64,000 nt of DNA from Watersipora subatra (lineage: Eukaryota > Bryozoa > Gymnolaemata > Cheilostomatida > Watersiporidae), in the NCBI RefSeq assembly GCF_963576615.1, contig NC_088714.1:31466643-31530642 (forward strand). The letters are read 5' to 3'. The notes under the pieces are model-generated. The model saw only the letters and a list, made by a program, of their open reading frames with translations, did no database searches and was not told the origin of the DNA. Of the stretch, positions 28,601-40,600 are shown in pieces. Numbering within the stretch: the first letter of the stretch is position 1; each line of letters opens with the position of its first letter. The position numbers and the translations under genes are program-made.

Positions 28601-31600
28601 GTATTGCATCAGATTTTAGAATTGGTTTTCTTCCAATACCTGGTGGAACCTTGTAGCAGTCTTTCTGAAAATGTCCACTGCATAATACAGAGATTGATGT
28701 TGAAGTCTAATCCTGTCTTCGCACCGCTTTTACCCAAGCATTACGGGTTTTAGCTCGTTTCTTGTTTGGAAAGCGGTGAAACGCCAGATCTGGGCATTTC
28801 TCAGGATAGCTTGAACATCCATAGGCACAGCACCAGCTGCGGCTTGACTTTTTCTTAGTCTAAACATTAACAATACATACAGGTAGTAGAATGAATATCA
28901 TTACCTTACTTGGAATGAGACAAAAAAGGCATTTGATAAATCATGCCATGCTAGATTACAACCCTATCAGCTGAGAGACAAGTTTGTAATATGTGTTGTT
29001 GTAATCAGTCTAGACACTCTTTCTTTTGATAGTCCCAAGCAATCATTCACTTCACTTTCAATTCAGAATAATCATAGAAAGGTATGTTCGTTGTTATGAG
29101 ACCATGATAAAACAAGTAAGTTCAGTTGAGTTGGTAGTTAGTTTGTTTCGTGTTGTAACTTACAATGTGAACCAATGATATTGTACATGTGCAAGTACCA
29201 AGTATTTAAATTTTTTATTGTGAGTTCCCATACCTGGGGTGTTGTAGTCTCCTCTGATGACATTTCACCAAGATTTTGGTCTTATTGTAACGTTTATGAC
29301 TTACAAACTAGTAGGACAAGCATGCTTTCACTACTAAACTCATTGCTCAGCTGAAGGCTCAGTTGCCGCGATGCACATCACCTCGACGTAACGTCATGAG
29401 AACAACAGCCAATTATAGGCCTCACTTTTGCTCCATTGGAATGATAGCTATTCGCCAATCTAGGGTTTACTAGATCTATGTATGTGACCAACACATAGAT
29501 ATATATACCTATGGACATAGATATATATACCTAGGTATATATATCTATGGACCAACACAGTAGTTACTCTAGTCTAGTGAACGAATAAAATGAAAATATT
29601 AAAGCTTCTACAAAGCACATTTTTATTAAACACAAAATTAATTATCGTAGCTTCAAACATAAAGCACTTATGAAGGCCTCAAGCTAGAGCTTTTAATGAT
29701 TTATAACCACACATGTGCTATCTACTTTCAATGTATTATACTAGGCTTGGTTATAGTGTCTTATCATGTACGCCATATCAAAAAAAATGAACCCTTTTTT
29801 TAAAACTCTAAGTGGTAAAAAATTAAAACGTGGATGCTTCATGTGTTCTCCAATACTGTACTAGTTACATGTCCTCCAATCATTTCTCGCTTACTCACAT
29901 GTCCTCCAATCATATACCACTTACTCCCATGTCATCCAATCATGTTCCGTTTACTCACATGTCCTCCAATCATGTATCACCTACTCGCCTGTCCTCCAAT
30001 CATATACTACCTCCTCACATGTCCTCCGATCATGTATCGCTCACTCACATGTCATCCAATCATGTACCACTTACTCACATGTCCTCCAATCATGTACCAC
30101 CTACTCACATGTCCTCCAATCATGTACCGCTTACTCACATGACCTCCAATCATGTACCAATTACTCACCTGTTCTCCCATGGTGTACCACCTACTCGCCT
30201 GTCCTCCAATCATGTACCACCTACTCACCTGTTTTCCAACCATGTACCACTTACTCGCTTGTCCTCCAATCATGTACCACTTACTCACATGTCCTCCGAT
30301 CATGTATCGCTTACTCACATGTCATCCAATCATGTACCACTTACTCACATGTCCTCCAATCATGTACCACCTACTCACATGTCCTCCAATCATGTACCGC
30401 TTACTCACATGACCTCCAATCATGTACCACTTACTCACGTATCTCCAATCATGTATCACTTACTTGACTCTTCCCCAATCATGAACCACTTACTTGAGTG
30501 TTCTCCAATTGTGTACCAGCTTGTCAAATGTCCTCCAATCATGTATCAGTTGTAAAATAACTTCTTTCACTACAAACTGAAAATGGATTAATCTAAGAAG
30601 CTCATCAACGCATTTGGCTATCAGATAAAAGTCAACTAAAAAAACAATAGCAGATTATAAAATACCTATTCCCACCCAAAAGACCTTAGAGTTGTCTTTT
30701 CATGAACCAGCTTACCTTGGTCAGCAAACGTCTGTTCATGCATTCCTACGAGTCTTATTCTTACATAATCTCAGTTTTTACAGTCTTATCAACATATATA
30801 ACAATCGGAACAAACTTTAAATATATAACTTGTGGTGAGATAAATGTATAACTTGTTATTGACATTAGTGATCATCATCAAAAAGATGTTCTTTGCTATA
30901 TGCCAAAGCAAAACTGAAAAGACAGCAAGACTAAAAGCTATTAAGTTAGTTGAACAAAAGTGTTTTAAAAGTTAACATTATGATAATATTACAGATTCAT
31001 AGGGAGGGTGAATTGTAGGTTGTAGTGACAGAAAGTTCATAAACTGAAACATACAATAGTGGATGTAATATGTTGGTGTCATGAACAGAAAACAATGTCT
31101 ATCATGTGTGTGAAAGGATAAATACAAATATTCTGGGCATAGTTTATGCAGGATTTTGAAACCTTTATCACAAAAAAGAATCATTGTACAAAAGGTGAGG
31201 CAATTAACAGAATCAAATAAGATATCATTGAGCTTTTGAATGCATTGATTCATAGAGTACTATTAGTGTCATAATAATACTACACTACTAGGTCTATGCT
31301 ACATAAGAAATATAAATATAATATGACTTTTCTTTTCATTTCAGCTTTGCGTTACCACGGTTATTTGTTGTTGTAGAGGAAAGCACGTCTGCTGCAACAG
31401 AACCTACTAAGTTGAGCAGTCAAGCCACTAGTAGCATCAATTCAGGAGATACATTATCTTCTACAAGCACAGAGCAGAGTGTTACTACTACTACTTCTAG
31501 TACAACCACCAGTACCATTACTAGTACAACCAGCGGTGCCATTACTAGTACACCCACCAGTGCCATTACTAGCACAGTCGCTGGTACACCTACTACCTCT

Positions 31601-34600
31601 CGCCGTACCTCTACATCTAACACAGAAAGTGTTGCAGCTACTATGGCTGCTGAAACTACTACCACAACTCAAGGTTCAGTCAGTACCTCAGCAGCTGGAA
31701 GCGGGTCGACAACCTCTGCAGCGCTTGAAACAAACAATGTTGATACATCAAGCCCTTCTACTGGTATAACAACTACCGAACTGGCTCTTGAGGAAGTGGT
31801 AACAACATCTACTACTCTTAAAATACCAACAACCACTCACCCTTCCCAAAACTGTGAGTATGCAGTAGTTTACTCTTTGCTCATCAAATAAAATTGTTTA
31901 TATTGTGACTAAGGGGCCGTATGATAAATGACAATATAGTTAGGAACACTAGTGACCCTATAACTATGAACACTATCAACCCTATAACTATACACACTAG
32001 CGACTGTATACCTAGCTATAAACACTAGTGACCATACAGCAAGGAACACTAGCGACCCTATAGCTATACACAATAGCGACTGTAAAGCTATAGACACTAG
32101 TGACCAGACCTGCCAACCCAAGAGTGGGGCAATGCGTGAGATTTGGTTTTGGAGTAATTGATGTATCAATGATACCATATATAAAATTTTTGAAATTGGG
32201 GCAAAAATCTCACGCATTGCTCACGCATTTTCCTTTTTTCTTTGGGGTGATTGTGTGAATCTCACGCCCAATGCGTGAGAGTTGGCAGGTATGCTAGTGA
32301 CCATACAGCAAGGAACACTAGCGACCCTATAGCTATACACACTAGCGACTGTATACCTAGCTATAAACACTAGTGACCATACAGCAAGGAACACTAGCGA
32401 CCCTATAGCTATACACCATAGCGACTGTAAAGCTATAGACACTAGTGACCATATAGCAAGGAACAGTGACCACATAGTTATGAACACTAGCGACCTTATA
32501 GATATGGGCACGAGTGCAATGAGCAGTATTCCTTCTTAGAAATTCATAAAAGGTGTAAAAAATGAAATTGACACATAGATGGAATCAAATATGGAACTTT
32601 AAAAAGTATCAATAAAGCGAAAGAAAGTGACCATGCCAAGGATTGTTAGAATAGAATGAGTTATTCACTCGCATGCAAATTGCTGAACATTAACAAGTTT
32701 TTTACTGTTTGAAACCTCGTCACTTTTGCGATGTTTTTGGCAAAGTTTGGGTTCATATTTAATGATGGATTTTATTAACGAATTTTTTTTTCGTATCAAT
32801 GAATTTTCATTTTTTTTAAGTGCATTTAAGAATTTATAACCATTTTCATTATTGCGCCTTTTTAATAATGTCTTCGTTTAAATGTTTTGGCAACTTACTC
32901 GACCGATAGAACTAAAAGAATTAACCATTTGAGGAAGTGCAAGGGTGGTTCGACGAGTAAAGATGGTTTCCTTTAGGTTGACATGCATAATATTTTGGAG
33001 TTATGTTCCTTTAGGAATTGTCTTAACATTGTAAACTTTTGTAACTACTTGGAGACTATTAGAATTTAAGCTATAGAAAAAAATATAGAAAAAAATTTTT
33101 AAATGGCTGCCCCTCTTGAAATTTGCTTACATGTTGCACAGAGAGCTGTAATAAGACTTTTGTTAAGTTATGGAGTCACACCAAGTGACATTTGAGAATA
33201 AAAAGTCAATATTGTGAAAGTTGTCTAAACCAAAACAAAAGATTTTAAATGGGCTAACAGTTTTGGAGATTAGTGAACAAGCATGTCAGGATGGAGGGGG
33301 GGGGATAAAAGTTAAGGAAATTGCTGAATAATTGAGCATCTCATTTGGAACAATACATCCCATTTTCATTAAAATCTTGGGTACTATAAAGTGTGCTGCA
33401 GGTGGGTACCTAGAATGATCAATGATGCCAACAAAACTGAGCAATTAAAAATGTTTAAGAAGAATTTGGACAGGGTTAAAAAAGACGGAGATTCTTTTTA
33501 AACAGACTCAGAACTTGTCATGAGACCAAGTGAAACCATAATGAGACCACATAATGATGGCATATTATGTGCCAGAGTCAAACCAGCAGTCGTTGAGGGG
33601 GAAACATTCATCATTCCTTAAATGTTGATTATTGCAAAACAATCTTTTTAGCCTGGTGCAAAGGGTTTGAGAGCTGCTCCTATGTCTGCCCCTACTATGC
33701 AGCTGAGTGGGGTGAGTGGGAACCTTGCAATTGTTTCAAGAACAGGCGATTCCGGGATTGCGTGTACCCAGAAAACCCTTCTGCTATAGAGTTTGTGATC
33801 AACAGTACTGAATGTATTGACCCCCTACCAAACTACACAGCATGTGCAATTCCTGGCTGCTATTCAGATTGGACAACATGGAGTAAATGCTCTTGCTCTA
33901 TGACACGCAGTAACAGGTGCTACATGTTCATGTCATTATGAAATCATTAGGAGTTATCGAAGATAAAAGGTGGTGCAAGCTTTACCTTCTGTTTTATTGT
34001 TTTGGTTTTATTTCTCAATACTTCAGGCTGGCACGTATAAGGGTCTCTAGGATTGCTTTGAAGGATGTTTTCTACTACTACATTTTGAGTGATCTGAATA
34101 TCTACATGTATATGTACATGTACAGTAGGCTCTCTCATAGATAGCTTTAAAAATACCACTTTCTCTTTTGCCGCACTCAGGCGAGAATCTGATGTATAGG
34201 AGTAACTCTGTTATATATACGAAGACAGCCTAGTGTGTTTGATGTGAGAGACCGTCATGTGTGCTGATAAAGCGTAGAACATAGGTAGCTGCTCAATTAT
34301 TCAGAAAAACGTTAAGGAAGTGGATTGGTGCAGGAGTTCGAGTGTCGGTCTACCAAGCTGAATGTCATGAGTTGGGGTCCCATTATAATCACTCTCTCAT
34401 CTTAGCCTGTTATCCTGACTTTGGACAAATGAATGGACAAATAGGTACCACTCTTAATATAGTGAATATATATTTTGATTTTAGACCTGTAGTTTTTTCT
34501 ATGCAGTATAGACCTTGCTGACTAAAAAAAGTTTAAAACAATTATTTAAATTGATGTTGAAGGTGTGCGCTTAACTTAACGTAAAGCTACCATAATCATG

Positions 34601-37600
34601 GACCCTAAACCAAGTGAAAGTAATAAGAAAACGAGAAAAGTTGTCAATACAAACCAATAATAATATAATAATAATAATATAGTTACCGTACAGTCATTGA
34701 ATTAGAAAGTTAAGTTTTTTACTTTTTAAAGGGCCAAAGGGGTGAGTTCGTAACCATCTTATAACCGATTAGGCTATTTACAGGTATTTTATGGTTGGTA
34801 TAACGTAAAATTTCTATAGCATAAAATTTATGCTATAGGGATTTTCGAGAAATATTTTCGAGAACATACCTGTATGTTCTCGAAATGGATTACTTTCATT
34901 GTGAGAGTGTCTACTAAATATATGCGTATATGAATACATTTTGATGTAGGCCTATACATCTACATGTTTATGTGTATGCACATACACACATATACACACA
35001 CATGAGTATATGTATATTTTCTGGCGGCTGCACATACCAATTTGAGCTTAGATGCGTTTCCGTCCACCTAGTCTATTGTTCACATCTCTGGCCTTTTGAA
35101 GCACTGGCCACGCCTACTCCCAGATTAATTAATATTTTGATATAAAATTAACATTTGAACTATACTTAGCATTTTCTGTTAGGCACTTAAAAATGCCTTG
35201 ATCGAACTTTGAGAACTGGTAAACATCGAAGTAGCCTCTGCTTTGAGGGAATTACTTATGTTCTATCGTTTCATTTATTTGAGTTTAAACGATTTGGCTA
35301 GACTATCTATTGCCACTGTTCAAGTGGCCTACTCAAGAGTGAGCCAGATTAGGGCTAGTCATTAGGTGTGCCATGTGAAGGGAATTTTCTGGAAAATTCC
35401 TAAAGCAAGCCTCATGGTGGCGCACCGTGAAGTGGTCACAACAATTGTAGGCTTGACATTCATGGACGATTTTACATGAGAAAAAGATTTACGCAGACTG
35501 CTGCTTTTTAGTTTATAAGGCAGTGTTGTTAGCAGTTCCATTTTTTACCAGTTATAATCATAGTTGATCACTAGACCAATATGCCGATTGCTGAAAGAAA
35601 TTTTTGCTATAAGAGCTATTTTCATCCATCGGTTGATCTGAAACCCTGATTCGAGTTTGGGGAAAAGAAGGTAGCATCGTACGGCAATCTAACCAGCAAC
35701 TAGCGTGTTGGCTGCCCGGCATGCTACAACCTGAACCAATCGAGCTCCTTCGGAATAATTGAACAGATACTTATTACAAATGACGATGTCTCACCGCGCA
35801 CCAGACTACTAGGGTACTAGCAGTAATAAATAATGATGTGACATTACCGCGATGGAACACAAGCTAAGATCTATCGTCTCACCATGTCCAACTTTTACAA
35901 TTAAACTAACTCTGTCCTTCATATAACCTAGCTGAAAACTATTAACAACCATAACTAGATGGCTTGAAGAGTTGTTTCAGGTTCTACTTCTGGTACAGGA
36001 CAAGAGAATGCCTGGAAGACAGTTGCTCTGGTAGTACCTTACAGTACGAGCCATGTGAGCTGGAGAACCTAGAATGCTGGCTGTCATGGAGTGATTGGAG
36101 CACTTGTGCGAGGGAAGATGGAGAGTGCGGAACGGGAGGTTCAAGTAGTAGGACTAGATATGCCGACTGCTCTAATACACCTCATCTCAGTCAAACTTGC
36201 TCTCAGAGGTTTGTCCACTCATTTGGTATAGACAACATTGTTCGAAATGTAAATTGGTCGACTTTTATAAACCTCCAACTTAGCATCTCAGTCCTAAACA
36301 GTCCTGCTTCTAATTCCAACATTTTTTATTATATCTTGAAATAGTCAACAATTTGAAAGTTCTTTTAGCTTCTTCATTCCTGTGTTAGTACAAATATATA
36401 CTTTTTGGTTAACTACCAAAATTAGTTGGTAATATTATTTCCAAAGCAGTTTACCCGACAAAATAACAAAAATCATTGATTGTCATTTCTATCTTTAACA
36501 GTAAAATGTTTGCATTGAATTTAATTGGTCACAAAAAAATTATACAACATCTACAACAAAATGCGATGTGTTTTAAATTGGATATTTTGAAACTTTTCTT
36601 GGCTATATTATAACGTTTTAGCCTATTATAGTCTTTTACCAACTTTCAGTATATTGGCTCCCATCTCACATGGTATTAGGCAGTTTGACCTCAGTTTTTC
36701 TATACAAATGATTTGAGAACCGAAACGTTCAAACTCTGAGGTTGGGATATATTTGCGTGTGAAGCACTCAACTGCATTCACCTTAAGAATAATTAAAATG
36801 CAAGTGACCTTAATATACTTATTCTAACCTTGTGCCAAGAAGTTTGCAGTCAATTTGAAATGCATCCTGGTCTGTTGTTTGAAGTTTTTAATTTGAAATC
36901 AAAGCTAGTAAATGAATAACTACATTTGAAATTTTACAGCAATAGAATTATGATAAATATCTTCATAATAGACCTTTATCCTTGGCTTTTCGATGGTCGG
37001 ACTCTTAGAGTGTCTTCAAAATAAGAGCCAACTCACATCCACACTTTCATAGTCTACAATTAAATAGCAACACACAGTTCCTTATAATTCATAAGTCTAA
37101 TCTAAAATAACTGTGCTTCTAGCTAATTTTAATGAAATTTTAGATTTGAAACAGACACTAACAATGAGTGTGTAGTTTTTACCTGCACAAAATTTGGGCT
37201 ATGGGGAGAATGGGAAGAGTGGCAGAAGGTAAAAAGGTGTGGCTCGTCAAACCAGACAAGAATCAGAAACTGTGAGTATAGGTGAGTACCACGACACTCC
37301 GTTGCTCCATCTGAATTACGTGTGTTTAAAACGTTGAGTAATACAGTTTGATGTCAACAAGAAACTAAATAAAATATTAGTAACACTTCTACTAATACTA
37401 CGATGTTAACAGGAAACTAACTATTTGTAAAATACTTTTTTGCAAACCAAATCAATTTACTTACAAAGCAGACAACTATTTATAAAGATGGTAGACATGG
37501 GTTGACTAGCATATGTGCTCTAAAGTTGTATTTAAACACATGAAATAATGGCAAGAGTTTATGCTCTAAAGTGAAGTTGACTTTGTGGCATCTCACCTTA

Positions 37601-40600
37601 CAGCTACAGGACTATAGAATCTTGGAGCAACTCTACGTGTGACGTAGACTGCTGGCAGTGCATTGTAGATGAGTCTGAGAAGAAATGCTTTGAGAATATA
37701 TGTGAACAGAACTGCAAGCTCGCTGAGATTACCCAAGCTCCGGCAGAATTTAACCTCACCTTCAAGTGTAAAGGTATGAATTATCCCTCTGTCTAACAAC
37801 ATGATCAACTTGATCATGGTAAAACACTCAGATCAAGCCAAGGTGTGATTATGACGTCTATAGTTGTACAGACAAACACAATAGAAAGACATAATGCTGC
37901 AACTAGAACGCAACAGCTGATATCAACTATAGCAATGATAACAACTAGTCATGTTATTTTGGCACATATTTTCTTCTGAGAGCTTAAACCCCTGATCAAG
38001 TTTTATCAATTTTAATTTTGAAACATCCTGGCTGTCAGATCACCTCAAACATTAGAAACAATCACAAATGATAGAAAAATATGGATAGTTTCTGATAAAA
38101 TCTGCTAAAGGTTTGTGCAAGTTCATCTTCAAGCCCCAAATCCTAAACACCAACAGAAATAAAAGTGATGCAATTAAGTAAAATTAGTTTGAACTGTTTT
38201 TAGCAGAAAGTTTTAAGAAATTTTATAAAAATACCACACTTCTGTTTCCCAGTGAGCCAAAAAGGGGGTGTGATATTAATAAACTTAAAACCTTTTGTCT
38301 ATGCGAACCTATTAAACCAATGATTTGATAACCCGTTGTATACTACTTACTTTCATTGTTGTTTTCTGATCACAGATCCTGCAAGTGGTCAGTACATCGA
38401 CAATATTGAGAAGGATAAGAGAATTGTGACGTGTGGTAAGCTGACATCTGGTAGATAACATATATTACTGTACTTATTCAACACACAGATGTTTCATTTA
38501 GAAAGAAATGTATGGTTTATTTCCTTTTATCATGTGACGTGTGGTAAGCTGACCTCTGGTAGATAACGTATATTAATGCACTTAATCAACACACAAATGT
38601 TTCATTTAGAAAGAAATGTATGGTTTATCTCCTTTTATCTTTGAAATCACATAAACAAAAGTAGCTAATGCTAGATTTGTTTAGATATAGCGTTAGCTAT
38701 TTTGTGGTTTACATGGTTTAATGGTATAGAGGTTTTACGTTATTTAGTAGAGTACCATTAATATTATACCTGCTATGTACTGTATCTAATGTACAGTAGA
38801 TTGTGATTGGCTGTCTGTATCTCGTTTAAAAGGAAGTGGAACGATCTGGTCAGAGTGGACTACTTGCGGAATTAGCTGCGGTTTTCAGTGGGGCAAACAA
38901 TACCGCTCACAGGTGTGTAACCTTGATGAGAATGAGCTAATCTCTGAGACATGCAAAAACGTCTTGTATCTGCAAGTGCAGCCCAAGTGGTGCTTTGTTA
39001 AAGAGAAATGTCCAGGTAAGAGCTGACATGCTATAACATGCGCTTGTTATACCGTAGTAATTAAAATATGCATCAATTCAACTCTAGCGGAATGATCACA
39101 AAGAATTATGCTTTTGAAAGAGCAGAAAAGGCTCTGCGTTTAGCTAAAGCTGTTAAGGAGCGGATAAAATTACTTTAATAGAGTAATTTTCAGTAGTAAT
39201 AGCACAGATTAGTGACATGCCTGAAGTGCTGCCATTTATTTATGTTGCTGACTTTCAACTGTACTAACTGAGTTTACTAACTGTAGTAATTGCTAGCTGT
39301 ACTAACAATGACCTTCCTAAACTACTACCATAGAAAAAATGCATTACCTCATCTATTTTGTGAAAAAAATTGTCAGGCCGCAAACACTGGGATAAAAGAA
39401 ATAGATCCAGCCTTATCCCCCGTGGGATAAGTATGCAGGATTATGGGCTAAGCATGCAGGATTATGGGGTACATGCAAGATTATAGGCTACTTTTGCAGC
39501 AGTATGCTAAAGATAAATAGAGCTTGGAAAAATTTCAACTTATTTTCATTCTTTTTTCCTTCTTGTATCTTATACTGGTTTTTAGCTGCTAGCAGTTTAG
39601 ACTATTTGCATTTTTAATGCAGAGGAAGAGATCGTTGCTACGCTGATACCGGAGGAGCAGAAGGCCATGAACCTACCAGCGGTTGAGTCGGAAGAAGGGG
39701 TGTACATAACGAGTGGAATAGGATTTGTTGTCATTGGTGTACTCGTGCTTATCGTCGTACTTGATGTGCCATCACTCCTCTTGTAAGTAGGAAAAATCAC
39801 TCGAAAAGTTTCATAATTAATGGAATATTAATTAATTAATTAATGGCTGTTCTTGACACACTGCATTCTCAGTATATATCGTAAAACCTCTATTTAAATG
39901 CTGCCTTTATTTGAAAGCCACCTCTAATAGAACATCATTATAAGAAAGAGGTTGAAAAATGCAGCACCACCTTTAATTGAACGCCACTGCTATTTGACTA
40001 CTACTTTGACATTATTTGCTCTGTGCGAAGCCATAATAGAAAGGGATCAGTAAAAAAGTGTCCAAAAATAATAAATATAATGAATTAATACTAAAGTATT
40101 AATAGTAAATTACTAATAAAGGTAGTATTAAATTAAAAATGACTCGGCTACATTAGTAATACTTAATTCTCTGGCTGTTCCTGTAGTGATTGCCATGGTG
40201 ATGGCGTACCTGAGATGATCGATCGTTACAATCACCAAAGCTAGTCTGATTCAAACTCATTAAGATCTTAACCATATCCTTTGTTTTCAGAATCGTCCAT
40301 AAAATGTCGTTTACAATTTTACCTGAGAACTTTAAAGTATCTTGATGAATTATGAGAATACTCTTGAAGAACGCCATACGATGTAATAGTACCCATTGTT
40401 ACGGTGTATTCAAGTTTAATTTTTAACTTTAAAGCTGTAGGCCTACAGTTCTTTTTTACAACTTTGAAAGCGATACTATCGCAATATTTAAAAACTGCAC
40501 CCAGCTAATATTTTTAGTCGATGTAGTTCCTTGTTTAACTTTGACTGATACATAAAACATGTACAAAAAATGGTTCAGCAAAAATGCTGAGAGTCATGGC

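Noticed and set aside
29830-30555. 241-codon plus-strand frame (SSNHVPLTHM repeats)
   Set aside because: Lies within an intronic minisatellite with a 30-bp unit, no splice sites, and equivalent open frames on the other strand.
31321-31376. Earlier acceptor for exon 17 after 'catttcag'
   Set aside because: In the required phase it reads into TAG before the Ser/Thr region, so the acceptor at 31376 is used instead.
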